Origin: Combretum micranthum
Lineage: Eukaryota > Streptophyta > Magnoliopsida > Myrtales > Combretaceae
Length of the DNA: 64,000 bases
Direction of reading: 5' to 3'
Assembly: GCA_024138025.1 (NCBI GenBank)
Contig: JAMXBD010000093.1
Span: 992,001-1,056,000, forward strand
The position numbers and the translations under genes were made by a program. The notes beneath the pieces are model-generated. The model was not told the DNA's origin. It was given only the letters and a program-made list of their open reading frames with translations, and made no database searches. This document shows, one piece after another, positions 36,409-48,842 of the stretch (its first letter is position 1; every line of letters begins with the position of its first letter).

Positions 36409-39400
36409 ATGACAACATTGCACGGAGTGTCCTATGTCATGTATCTTTATTTTTCTTGTCTGTGCATCAAACACTCTTCATTTGCATTAGATACTATAAA
36501 TGCATCCCAGAATATAAGTGATGGAGGGAGCCTAGAATCTGCGGGAGGAACCTTTGAACTAGGATTCTTTGGGCTAGGAAATCCCGAAAAACGATTCCTA
36601 GGAATATGGTACAAGAATATAGCCACTTTAACACCTGTTTGGATTGCTAATAGAGATGCACCCCTCGATGATAAATCAGGAGTTCTGAAGGTAACTGGCA
36701 AGAATGGCTTGATTCTCGTAAATAGCAATGGTAGTGAATTATGGTCATCTAACATGTCGGTTTCGGTTAGTAATCCGGTTGTTCAGCTTTTAGACACGGG
36801 GAATCTTGTTATACGCAATGCATCGGGAAGTTCGGATAGTTTTTTGTGGCAGAGTTTTGATTATCCTACTGATACTCTTCTAGGAGACATGAAGCTTGGA
36901 AGAAACAGGACTTCAGGACTCGACCGAGTTATAAGATCATGGAAAGCTGTTGAAGATCCTTCTTCTGGTGACTACACTTATCAAATTGATCCGAACGGAT
37001 TTCCTCAGCTTGTTTTGATGCAGGGTTCTTCCATTAAGTATAGAGCAGGATCATGGAATGGGGTTCGGTTCAGTGGAACTCCTAATTTGAGCCCGAACAT
37101 GTACTACAAGTATGAATTTGTGCTGACTGATGAGGAAATGTACTATCGCTATGAGTTGGTCGACAAAACAGTCATTTCCAGGTTAGTTATGGGTTCAAAT
37201 GGTATCGTACAACGCTACACATGGACTGATGGGTCTAAAAGTTGGTTCCTTTATCTCACTGCTCCGATAGATAATTGTGACACTTACGGGTTATGCGGTA
37301 GTTATGGCACCTGCGACATCAGTAACTCCCCTCCATGTGAATGCTTGAAGGGTTTCGTTCCGGTATCCCCTCACCAATGGAGCCTTCTTGATTGGTCTGG
37401 TGGTTGCGTTAGGAGAACTGCCTTAGATTGTGGAAGCGACATATTTGTGAAGTACTCTGGAATCCGATTGCCAGACACAAGGCAATCCTGGTACAATGAG
37501 AGCATGGATCTTAAGCAGTGCGAGCTAGCTTGCAAGAGTAATTGCACATGTACAGCATACGCGAATTTGTACATAACAAATGGAGGAACTGGATGCTTGC
37601 ACTGGTTTGGAAATCTTACTGACATCCGGGAATTCAATGTGAATGGTCAAGATTTGTATATTCGAATGGCTGCATCGGAGTCAGGTAGGGCTTATTTTAG
37701 GCAAGAATCTTGTTAACCTTTAATCCTCTACTAAATCATGGCTCTGATTTTTGGCTCTCTCTGTTTCATTTGCTATTCTCAGGTCTATTTGATTCTACTA
37801 CGAAGAAGGAGAAGGTGATCCTAGGCTCAGTGTTGTCATCAGTAGTAATAGTTCTATTAGGCTTGGCTTTAGCATTGTATATTCTGCTGAAGAGGAGGAG
37901 GAGATTGCTGATAACAGGTAAATTTATTTCGTCATGCAGACCAGTTCCTTGGTTGAAATTTTCCCATAATCTTCATCTACTTTGTTTAAGAAACCTGCTT
38001 ACAGTTTCATTCAATGCATACTCATATGTTTCTTCCATTCATAGCATCAATCACACTGCCTTCCCACAAATACTTCAAGCAAACCTGTTTCTGTTGTCAT
38101 GAAATAATGACACGCTTTTTCAGGAGCCCAGGGAAGCAATTCAGCACCAAGAGCTGAAACCGCTGAATACCAGGAGGAGGATCTAGAGTTGCCACTTTTT
38201 GACTTGGCTACAATAGCTATGGCAACAAATGACTTCTCCAATGCAAATAAGATTGGAGAAGGAGGTTTCGGGCCTGTCTACAAGGTAAGTAAATGTTTCA
38301 CAAACTAATAGCAATTCAACCTTGTGGTAGGAATGTAATGTTAAAATTTAGGGTATTGATGGAGTTGGTGGGATCATTGCCCCCATAATAAGTTTTACTT
38401 TGATACTTTAGACAATAGGAACCCTTTTTAAAAACCTAAAACATGTGGCCCCTCTATTTGATACCATAATAACTCATATGACCATATAATTTGTGGCTCT
38501 TGCAGGGTATTCTCAAGAATGGTCAAGAAATAGCAGTGAAGAAGCTTGCAAGCTATTCAAGGCAAGGAATGCATGAATTCAAAAATGAAGTTTTATATGT
38601 TGCCAAACTACAACACAGAAATCTTGTTAAGCTTTTGGGATGTTGTATCCAGGAAGATTATTTGTTGATCTATGAGTACATGGCAAACAAAAGCTTGGAT
38701 CTATTCATCTTTGGTATGGCTCATAAACTGTAAACACACATTGTCTATCTATTGTGCATTAAGTTGTATAACTTAAGACGAGAAATGAATGTAAAGCCCC
38801 CTGGGCTTAATACTGATTTCATGGTGTCCACTTTGACAGATGAAAAACAGAAAAAGTTGCTTAACTGGAGTACACGCTTTAACATCATCAAGGGAATCGC
38901 TAGAGGTATCCTATATCTTCATCAGGATTCCAGGCTGAGAATAATTCACAGAGACTTGAAAGCAGGAAATATTTTGTTGGATAAGGACATGAATGCAAAA
39001 ATATCTGACTTTGGTCTTGCTAGAAGTTTTGGAGCAAACGAAAGCAAAGTGAACACTAGCCGAGTGGCAGGGACATAGTAAGAATTTATCACATCTCCGT
39101 ATTCTGAACTTAAAGGTTATTTTGAATTGATATAGATCTTAATACAAAATTTAACATGCAGCGGTTATATGTCACCTGAGTATGCAGTTGATGGCATCTA
39201 TTCAACAAAATCTGATGTTTTTAGCTTTGGTGTTCTACTATTGGAGATTGTGAGTGCGAAGAGAAACAGAGGCTTTCACTACATGGACCATGATTTCAAT
39301 CTTCTAGGACATGTAAGTTTTCATATTGAGGAATATGGAATCAAAATGTCACCATCTACGCGTTTTTTGATGGTTGGTTGTAGAGATAGATCATTTAACT

Positions 39401-39834
39401 CTTTTATCTAATCATTTCTATATGAAGAGTATTAATAAAGCTTCCACCAATATGTACGATTAAGTTTTCAAATCAGTTTTTTATGCAAATTGGCATTGAG
39501 AATACGACTGATGTCTTTGTTTTTAACTTGACAGGCATGGTGGCTATTTTCACAGGAGAGATCTATTGAATTGCTTGATGAAGTGATTAGAAACTCAAAT
39601 AATGAATATGAAGTTTTAAGATCAATCCATATTGGTCTTTTATGTGTGCAGCGAAGTCCAGATGATCGACCAACAATGTCGACGGTGGTTATGATGCTAG
39701 GAAGTGAGATTGCAATGCCTCCTCCTAAAGAGCCAGGTTTCTACATTGAGAGGAAACCTCTTAAAGATTCTAGTTCCTCAAGTCAATTAGAATCAGTCAA
39801 TGAGATCACCATGACATTGTTATCTGCTCGATAG
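36409..39834 (+). CDS. G-type lectin S-receptor-like serine/threonine kinase (SD1/SRK-like)
   Basis: Seven exons, all with GT-AG introns: 36409-37684, 37783-37917, 38124-38284, 38506-38713, 38840-39077, 39162-39312, 39535-39834. They total 2469 nt, encoding 822 residues with phase preserved across every joint. A signal peptide (about 1-26) is followed by the mannose-binding B-lectin domain (about 30-150), the S-locus glycoprotein region with an EGF-like cysteine cluster (LCGSYGTC), a PAN domain rich in cysteines (about 340-420) and a transmembrane helix with a following RRRR stop-transfer. The cytoplasmic kinase has a Gly loop [10 protein letters not shown] (515-524), Lys536, HRD Asp632 and DFG Asp650, so it looks catalytically competent. 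This class of plasma-membrane receptor senses extracellular ligands in self-incompatibility, defence or development; the ligand here is unknown. The kinase is about two residues short between LLGCCIQ and LLIYEYM. The start is the first in-frame ATG before the signal peptide. Confidence 0.93.
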
Positions 39835-41054
39835 AACGGCTTGAATAGGAATTTAGCTAAATCTTAAACTCAAGTTACAATTTCTTGTTTTTGTTCTATA
39901 AAACTTGACTGTATCATAGCAATATATAAGGAGGGTGTATATCATTAGATGAGAAAGGAATTTTTGTTCTCCAAACTTGATGTATGGTACATCAGTTTAT
40001 TAGTAACTATGACTAGTGCAATTAATTTAGCTTTATTGAATTTCCAATTTATACCAACATATATGGAAGAAGAGTTAGACTAGCTCTTAAGGATTTGAAT
40101 TCATACCACTTATTCTAATACAATATATTACTATTACAACCATCTCATTTAAAAATTTAAACTTATAACTAGTAGATATGTGGCATAATCAGCTAGGGCT
40201 AGACGGCTAGTGGTTTAGGATGGCTATAATAGACTGAACAATCGAGCACTACAAAAATGGCTCGACTAGGGCTTTTGGATCAACGCCCATCTATTCTCAA
40301 TTTCGTTCTTATCAAATTTTTTAATGGGACTAGTTTTATCGGCTTTTTAATAGTTTAGATTAGACATAATTATGATTGTGCCACTAAAATAATTAATATC
40401 TTAATTATTATTTTTATTTTAATGGTTAGATGATTGATTAAATAGTTCCATTGACGATACTCTACAAGTTGAAAATTTTATTGTTTTCTCAAAACATATT
40501 AAATGACACAGCAAATTTGCTGTTCTGTGATTTTTCATCCTAATTTCATTTAGCGTTTTCCACATAAAACTGTGTTGTTATTTTCCCATTTTCTAATCTT
40601 TTGCTATTACGGTTAGTTGGTTGCATTGTAACAACTTATATATCATGCCTTAATGAAATTCCTACAGTCTAGGTCATTAACCAAACGTCTCTCAAGTCTC
40701 CAAAACATTCTTTTGTGGTGATCCTTAAACCATACAACTTTTCTCGTAAAGATATTGACGGGTTGATGTCTATTGTTTATTACGTAAATGATGGCATAGT
40801 TAGATTCTGTATTTCAGATCGGAATATGATGTTTTTGTCTCACGTTATTTTCGTACCTCCGTTTCTGGACTTTTGTTTCTGCTGGGACCAATACTTATTC
40901 GATTCCGAAACTATTGCGTCTTAGGGTCAGACTTCCCAATTGTCTATTTTAATATTAATCATTTAGATGGAAGCTTCCTATCACTTTCACATTCAAAGTC
41001 GTCGTTCATTTTTGTCAAAGTCTAGCCCCATCCATTTTTTTTTTTTGGCCCGTG
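39835..41054. other. 3' flank of the kinase gene and spacer
   Basis: Contains the kinase 3' UTR, with no certain polyadenylation site. ORFs at 40715-40924 and 40967-41149 have no recognisable domain; the second runs into the fold-back element. Confidence 0.5.
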
Positions 41055-41064
41055 TGCTCCCGCC

Positions 41065-42123
41065 GGTTTTTGGGCGAAAATGGGTCCGGTTGGAAAAATT
41101 TGTCCCGAAATGGGACAATCTGGAAAATTATTCAGATGGGGGTTGGTGAAGGCGCTGTCGGAGCAGCGCCTTCGGTTTGCAAAGAGAGGCGTTACTTTAC
41201 AAACGGCGCCTTTAGGGTTAAAGGGGAAGGCGCCGTTACAAACGGCGCCTTCAGTGAAAACAGAAGGCGCTTTTACGAACAGCGCCTCAACTCCTACACG
41301 CCCCCTCGCTCCCCGCTTGCCCTGCCAAAAAGCCCGATATACAACCAATGTCAGCTATAATCAGTAAAACAGATAAAAAAGTGTGAATCGAAGATTTTCA
41401 ACCTACAAAATTACTCCATACTATCTCCCTGACTCCAAAATAATTCGAACACCCAAAACACAGAAATTGCAACACCAACAACAAACATCCAACACTCAAT
41501 CTTGCAAACTTAGTTCAACACCCCAAACGTGCAGAAGCACATTCATTGAGAACAGAACTAAGAAAAGAATAATATAATTACATGCCATAAATACATATGA
41601 GTTTAATATGTTTAAATGAAAAGCTAATACAAAGTAGAAAATATAACGCTATCTCCTCCTAGGAGGCCCTCCGTTAGCAGGATTGAGCTGTTGGATGTGT
41701 TGTTGTTGGTGTTGCAATTTCTGTGTTTTTGGGTGTTCGAATTATTCTGTGGAGTCAGGGAGATAGTATTGGAGTAATTTTTTTGTAGGTTGAAAATCTT
41801 CGATTCACACTTTTTTATCTGTTTTACTGTTTTAGCTGACATTGGTTGTATATCGGGCTTTTTGGCAGGGCAAGGGAGAGCGAGGGGGTGCAGGAGTTGA
41901 AGGCGCCGTTCCTAAAAGCGCCTTCACTGTTTTCACTGAAGGGCCGTTAGGAACGGCCTTCCCCTTTAACCCTAAAGGCGCCGTTACAAACGGCCCTTCT
42001 TTGCAAACTCAAAAGGCGCTGTCTCCGACAGCGCGCTTCACCAACCCCATCTGGAATAATTTATTCAGATTGTCCCATTTCGGGACAATTTTTTCCAATC
42101 GGACCCATTTTCGCCCAAAAACC
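41065..42123. mobile_element. Mutator-like fold-back element with arms of about 480 bp
   Basis: 1059 bp. It starts GGTTTTTGGGCGAAAATGGG and ends with the exact inverse, CCCATTTTCGCCCAAAAACC. It is flanked by a perfect 10-bp duplication, TGCTCCCGCC, at 41055-41064 and 42124-42133. The arms (about 41065-41540 and 41660-42123) pair along nearly their whole length around a short AT-rich loop. Each arm also contains smaller GGCGCC/GGCGCTG palindromes (41150-41290 and 41905-42030). There is no transposase, so it is non-autonomous. The 10-bp TSD and long TIRs fit Mutator-like elements. The overlapping ORFs (41022-41348, 41052-41367, 41842-42153) are shadows of the inverted repeat. Confidence 0.88.
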
Positions 42124-42546
42124 TGCTCCCGCCATTTCACAATGACAAATTAGACCAGACTAATAGAGTTTTCACAATGACTTAACTTAACTATCTACAT
42201 TATTAAAAGAATAGGAGGAATTTTGGACTCAAAACCTATTTTCTTATTTAATTAAAATCAACTAATAAATATTTTATTAGACAACCTCTTGGAATTCATG
42301 CATGTAAGCACCGATCATTCAACAATAATTCATGTTTCTAGACAAGTCCAACTTGGGTAGGGTCAAAGACCCGACTTGGATCCATCGAGTTTGGTTCCAT
42401 AATTTTAAGACTCGGAACCATTCTAGCTATGACCCGTTTAGGTCCAAAGATGGGCTTGACTTGTCCCCATGGGATGGGTTTGAGGCATTCAACTAGTAGT
42501 TTTAGGTGGGTTGAGTCCCGGTTTGGATTGGCTTATGAAGACATCT

Positions 42547-42779
42547 GGGTCTATTTGGTTAGCTTTTTTCTGCAGATACAGATACTTGTTTTTTTCAAAC
42601 TTTTTTTTAATAAATTATTTATCAAGAAATATATATATATATATATATATAAAAAGTTAGTAGTTCTTATGAAAATATTAAATAGATCAAATATAGATAA
42701 AATATAGATACAAATTAAACACAATTACACATATGGTTTCGATACAGATACAAATGAAAAACAGACCATCCAAAGAGAA
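42547..42779. mobile_element. Tourist-like MITE, tandem copy 1
   Basis: Begins GGGTCTATTTGGTTAGC and runs to a degenerate end CCATCCAAAGAG. It is collinear with the next element along its whole length (AGATACAGATAC..., TTTCGATACAGATACAAATG..., GACCATCCAAA). Confidence 0.55.
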
Positions 42780-42788
42780 TGTATCTAT

Positions 42789-43027
42789 GGGTTTGTTTGA
42801 CTAGTTTTTTTTCTGGTAGATACAGACACTTTTTTTAAACTTTTTTTCCTAAAAAATTATCTATTAAGAAATAGATACATATAAAAAAAAAGCAGTTGAC
42901 AGCTCTCATAAAAAAAATCGAATATAAATAATATATATATATATTATATACAAATTGGATAATTTTACATATATCGTTTCGATATAAATACAAAAACAAA
43001 TGAATAATAGACCATCCAAATAGACCC
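42789..43027. mobile_element. Tourist-like MITE, tandem copy 2
   Basis: 239 bp. It starts GGGTTTGTTTGACTAG and ends CCATCCAAATAGACCC, imperfect inverted termini, with TAT on both sides (42786-42788, 43028-43030). It lies 9 bp from copy 1 in the same orientation. Confidence 0.6.
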
Positions 43028-43554
43028 TATGTACCAATTATCAAGTAAATAGGAACAATTTCAAATCATAAGTTTCTATTTCTTAAAATAACTTATATAC
43101 CATTCAGTTTAATAAGCATTTTATCGAAGATCTTTATGGAAATTTGCTAGTAGAAGCAAATATCAACCTATAGAAGTTTTGATGTTGTGGTGTCCTACCG
43201 TGGTAAAAATATCTATATTACTAATAGAGTAGGAGTAGCTACACTCTTTTGTACCTTAAAATTACCTATAAGAAATTTAAACTAGTAAGCATTAATGAAA
43301 GGATTTGTTGGAATTTATCTAATAGATAAAATTGTCCTCATAAAAATTCCTAATATTTTGGTGTTCTATGATTGTAATTAAAAATTAAAGCAAAACTTAT
43401 AATATTTTCACTGCTTGCCGTTATTTTTTTCTCAGATGCCTCATTCATTTTGCCATATAAAATTATAAGAGGAAATTGAATTCTGATTTATAATAGAAAT
43501 ATAATAAAGGTGTAACTGCTATTATAATATTCACTTGATATAAAATGATAATGA

Positions 43555-44319
43555 GCAAATTACGCATTCCATCACTGAAAACTTTAAAAATTACATGGAT
43601 CTTTAACTTTTTGAAAAATCAACACTTACCCCTTAAAAAAGTTAAATTGGCTATGCACAGGGAAATTTTAGCTAACATGAGTTTTCATGCCATTTCATTA
43701 AATATATTTAATTAATTAGTGTAAAATTAATATAAATGTAAAATAATAAAAAAGAAAAATCGTAACGATTTGTTGGATTTTTTCTAAGTTAATTCAAAAT
43801 TTAGATTTGGAAAAAAAGAAAAAAAGTGTAACTCACACTATAATTAAATTTTATACAACAATTGATAAATACTTATAAGGTGAAGTATATTTATGTCAAT
43901 ATTAAAATCTCACTATTTGGTGAAAAAGATAAGTATGTAATTGGTTTTAGAAAGAAAACCAGAAGTTGTAAATTCATCTGTAATATGTACATATACAACA
44001 CATACAATAAAATAAACCAAAACATATGCTAAAAAATACAATATATACAATTGGTCTTGTAATAAGGAAATTGAAAAAAAAAAAAGTATATAAAGGAATC
44101 GTTACATGCCCTTCTTCCTCATTAGTCATATACCGATAAAGTATTTTCTAATTATTTTATGTATTTTTGTTTTCAGATTTTGCATTTATTTTTATAATTG
44201 ATTAATTAAATATAATGATAAAATTTTCACTTAAATAGCCGAAGTGTTGATTTTCTTTTTTAAAAGTTGAGAATTCATGTAATTTTTAAACTTTTTAGGG
44301 ATAATCCGTGTAATTTACC
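43555..44319. mobile_element. Large fold-back element, family uncertain
   Basis: About 765 bp. The left end GCAAATTACGCATTCC, followed by AAAAATTACATGGATC and AAAATCAACACTT, is mirrored at the right end (CCGTGTAATTTACC, GAATTCATGTAATTTTTAAA, AAGTGTTGATTTTC). Inner segments also pair (TCGTAACGATT near 43767 with AATCGTTAC near 44097). No clear TSD and no ORF. Confidence 0.6.
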
Positions 44320-44431
44320 TGAAGATAAAACAAGTAGTAATTGGAGTACAAGTAAAAGATCTAATGCTTTTATCTTTATTACAAAGAGATAATATTTGCA
44401 TAGATGATATTTTCAAAATAGAGTTATTTAT

Positions 44432-44725
44432 GTCAAAAATTGAAAATAAACTATTAAATCACAATTTACTAGTATGGAGATATGGACCATTATTCTATAT
44501 TTTTTTTATAGTAACAATTCATTATAGATTTTCATTTCCCTCAACCAAACACTGCAATAGCAATTTTACAAAGAACAGGATCAAAAATTAAAAATAAACT
44601 ATTGAATCATAATTTATTTGTGTGGGGACATAGATTATTTTATACTATTTTCTACAATAACAATTCATTATAGGTTTTCATTCTCCTATTAAACACCACG
44701 ATAACAATTTTATATAGAGCGATGA
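44432..44725. repeat. Tandem duplication, 149-bp unit
   Basis: Two diverged copies (44432-44580 and 44581-44725) sharing TCAAAAATT(G/A)AAAATAAACT and AACAATTCATTATAG(A/G)TTTT. The ORF at 44364-44591 overlaps it and is not recognisable. Confidence 0.8.
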
Positions 44726-44744
44726 AGAATAAATAGTTTTTTGC

Positions 44745-44920
44745 GAGCTAAAAGGTTTTTATGAAATTATTAACCTATCTTCTTTTATTAGTATTATATT
44801 TAAAAACTTGTTTTTACATACACTCCGCAATGAGCTAAAAGGTTTTTATGAAATTATCAACCTATACTTCTTTTATTAGTATTATATTTAAAAACTTATA
44901 TTTATATACACTCCGCAATG
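44745..44920. repeat. Tandem duplication, 87-bp unit
   Basis: Two near-identical copies starting GAGCTAAAAGGTTTTTATGA at 44745 and 44832, each ending ACTCCGCAATG. It directly follows the 149-bp duplication. Confidence 0.9.
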
Positions 44921-45798
44921 CAGTCAACGTCTGCTTAGTCTCATAAATCACAACATATCATAATCAATGTTACAATATGTAAAGAATTCTTTTCGCACTT
45001 GATGCGATACTTGGAAGACAATTCGTTATATGAATTGTTTCTCAGGCGTCCAAGAACATATTTATTCTGGAAAATTATACAAGGACGAACCACGTGTGGG
45101 TTGAAATTCAAACGCTTTAGTGATTTAAGGGAGAAAGAATGTTACGAAAAGTAGTGTGAATAACATTTAATAAAGAGGATGTTGCTACGCTTATGCAACA
45201 TCAATTTGAAATTATGGTTTTTCATTTGTTTGTAGATTTGAGTTGAATATGAAATTAATATTATTCGTGTGTACAGTATTAGTGTGAGTTATTAATACCA
45301 TCGTTGCTGCTCATTGATAAATCAATTATCCGTAATTTATGTTATCCCCTTACACTCATTTAAGTGATCCGGAATATTATTGCTTTAAGTATAAATTGAT
45401 GATGCTTTGGATGATTGTGACAATTTTATGTGATATATTCTTGGTTCAACATTTTCTGCTAAATTAATCTGGTGGACCCGTTTATTTGTTGACGAAGTGG
45501 ATTGATGGATTTTGAATATGAACTCCCCAAGGTCATACTGACTAGTTTGGTCTATGGGCCAGTTTATTTGGGTCATAATGAGCCTCCAATCGGAATTGGA
45601 CAAGCTGCGCAAGCCAGGACAAGTAGTTTTGGTCGGCGCCAACTTGATGACTTCTTTCCCGAGGTTTAAACGACCTGCCTTAAGACAGCCGTCAAAGCTC
45701 CAATCTATCCCCAGAAGTCAGCCTTTCATTGCATTAATTGTTACCAAACGTGACCTCCCTTGTCCCTACCCCCTCGCTCAAACCAATAACATTGGAAC

Positions 45799-46683
45799 TA
45801 GATGTTATCGGTTCGGTTCGATTCGGTTCGAATCTAGAATTGGATTTGAATTGTCGGTTTCTCGATTTCAAAAATATTGGAACCGGAACTGAACCCGTGG
45901 AAGTTAGTCTGGTTCTTAGGAATCGTCGGTTTCCACGGTTTTGTTCCGGTTCTAGAGGAACCGGGAATTATGAAAAAAAAATAAAAAAATCAATTAAATA
46001 ATTTACTTAATTTAACTAAGAAAAATACAAAATAAATTTCTAACTTGAAATAACATTGAGCCTAATAATAATTGTTTATAGCATTAGTTAAAAGAAATTC
46101 TATAATTATATATTTATTTATATACAATTACTTGCACTTTTTTAGTTGTTATATTAGCAATGTATAAAATATTCAGGATACAAATAATTCTCAATACAAA
46201 AAACGAATCACACATTGTTAAGAAAAAAAGTCTACTTTAATTAGAAGTTTGCATAAATTTAACAATATATAATTTCAAATGTATTTATTATTTGTGTTGT
46301 TAATAATAACACATTAAATATTGTGAATAGGAAATAATTTTTTTATTATTTGTGCGAAAGTAGTTTTAAATATTTGTTTCATAATTATAATTTTTAATTT
46401 GTTTCATAATTATAATTTTTTATTATTTTCTTTTCTTTTTTTCTTACTTTTTTTTTTAATAATTTTTATGGTGTAAAACCGCTGGTTTTGTCAGTTTTTG
46501 AATTGGCGGTTCTAAAATAGTCGAGTCATGCGGTTTTTAAGGATGGAACCGTAAGGACCTGCCAGAACTGACGGATCCTTTATCGGTTCAGACCCATCAT
46601 TCCCAGGCCGATTCTCGGTTCAGGAACCGTAGGTGACGGATAAGGTCGGTTCTCGATTCAGAACCGATTTGTGATGATGTCTA
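45799..46683. mobile_element. hAT-like non-autonomous element, GGTTC-rich ends
   Basis: 885 bp. The ends TAGATGTTATCGGTTC and GAACCGATTTGTGATGATGTCTA are imperfect inverted repeats. Flanks ATTGGAAC (45791-45798) and ATTGAAAC (46684-46691) form an 8-bp duplication with one mismatch. Subterminal CGGTTC/GAACCG repeats fill 45805-45965 and 46480-46670, with an AT-rich core. Such subterminal repeats are common in hAT elements. The ORFs at 45554-46001 arise from the repeat. Confidence 0.6.
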
Positions 46684-46691
46684 ATTGAAAC

Positions 46692-48680
46692 TTTCCTTAA
46701 TGGAAAGATATGCCTTCTTAAAGTATCCATTATATTTTCTCGCTAAAGATATCTATGTATCCTCTCCTTTATAAATAGAGCAGAGAATCAATTTAATGAT
46801 TATCATTTTCATCCATTTACATACTCCAACCTATATTGTGCTACTTTCATATCTTTTTTTCCACATTAATACTAACTTGAGCATTGAAGTGACCTAATTG
46901 GACAACCTTGAGTGTTTTATTCATTGTTCCCCTATTTTGCAAACCCACAACAACAATCTAAGATTATATCAACCCAATAATTTATCAACAGAGTATATGC
47001 TATATATATTATTTATAATACTATATTGAACTAGTCATGTACTCAAAATCTAAATAAAACTCAACATATATTGCACTAAATCTTACATTGTTTGAAGGCC
47101 ATTGCTACTATAGAGTATGTAGAAAGGGTTTACATAAATAGGTAGAAGATCTTACTTTACCATTTACAAACTAAGTAAATAGGGTGTGTTTGTGCTTTTG
47201 GTGGAGTCTTTTGCCCTATTATTTCAGGTTTCGTTTTCGTGAGTTTAAGATGTACTAAGATACCCTAAAGTCACATTGATAAACCATCATTGCCATTTGG
47301 ACCATTGAAGCATTAATGCCACATACAAATCCCCAATCTACCATTAAATAGAGGGATTATCCTAAAACTTATTATGGTTAATAAAAAAATCTCCTGCAAT
47401 GTTTACATTATATATGATTACTCATACGTAATATAATGAGAACTTACTCGATTTTACTTATATATATAGCACTAGGAATATATATATAATATGTGCTGAC
47501 TAGAGGAGGTTGTTTTTTGTTGTTCTTCAATTTGATTCTTGATAATTGAATTTTTAAGATGTTAATCGAGTTGGTATTAATTATAGGTTGAATTGTGTTA
47601 ATTTAAATGTTGGGTTTGATAGTTGTTTTTTTTTGGAAAATTTTGGAGTTAATATGGGTGTTAGAGAACTTGAAGCTTATTAAAAATTTGGGTTTGAGTG
47701 ATGTTTATGGTGTTTGGATGGTTTTATTTAATATTAAGAAGTGATGGAATTGAGATAATGTTAATAACTAATGTATAGTAATAATTAAATTGATTTGAAT
47801 ATGTTTTTGTGTGTTTTTGGATTGAAGTTAAGTTTATGGAAAATCCAGAAAGGTAATTGAGAGTTTAAATGTTCTTGAAATGGCAAAATATTGGTTATGG
47901 TTATTGAATATAATATCTTAAATGTTTGGTTAGTATGGAATGGTGTATGTTGTCAATATGCAATAGTGTTTGATTCACTGTGACTTAAAGATTGGATTTG
48001 GTTCATGTTTAAATTTGAAATTTCTTAAGAAATTCTAGAAATTAGATTGGATGTTCATGAAGAACTTTAACCTCATATTCAACTTATTCTTTATGAAATT
48101 TAAGCCAAAGTTTTAACACAAGTCAAATTCAACCTAAAAAATGTTTTGCTATCAATTTTGAGTTTTTTTTTTATTGTTCTTGGGAGATTGATATTCATAA
48201 ATTAACACTAAATCAACATGAATTTAATTTCATAAATATAAACCTTTAGATTTAGCACCAATATTCTCAAATAAATTTATTTTTTTGGAAATGTTTTGAT
48301 CTCATGAAGCTGACGTTGTTTGTGAAAACGTGTTTGTAATCTTAATTTCTTGAAAATATTAGAAATAATTGTTTCGGACTTAATAGTAATAACAATAATA
48401 ATTGTTTTTCTATTAAAGTAATAAAATATAAAAATAAAGAAATTAAAAAAAATAAATAAACAGGCATCAATTCAAATTGGACTGAATCGGTTCATTAAGA
48501 ACTGGATACCATTTGATGCCGTTTATGTCAGTTTAGTCCAAAATCCTTTGGGGAATCAACCTATCATGATAAGATATAATTAAAATAAAATAAAATAATC
48601 TTGAACCGATTAAAAAATAAATCAGTTCAACAATTAATAAACAAATTATTTCTCACCTACTCTCTTACAATTGGTTTATA
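46692..48680. other. Spacer, no recognisable gene
   Basis: AT-rich throughout. No supported ORF, RNA gene or terminal-repeat element was seen. Confidence 0.5.
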
Positions 48681-48683
48681 AAA

Positions 48684-48842
48684 CACTACAAGAAAACTAG
48701 GTTTCAGAGACGAAAATTCTGTCTCTAAATATAAATTTTCATCGTAAAAACCATCGTTGCTGATTGTATTTATAGAAATATATCTTGTTTTACATTTTCC
48801 ATCGCATAAATTTTAAATCTAAAGGCCAATTTTCTTGTAGTG
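48684..48842. mobile_element. CACTA-type MITE, copy 2
   Basis: 159 bp with ends CACTACAAGAAAA ... TTTTCTTGTAGTG and a 3-bp duplication AAA at 48681-48683 and 48843-48845. It contains AGAGACGAAAATTCTGTCTC and TTTTCATCGTAAAAACCATC, matching the inverse of the element at 31862-32004. Confidence 0.85.

Noticed and set aside
41022..41367. Overlapping ORFs on both strands, up to 108 codons
   Set aside because: They lie in the fold-back element, and the GC-rich inverted repeats open frames on both strands by composition.
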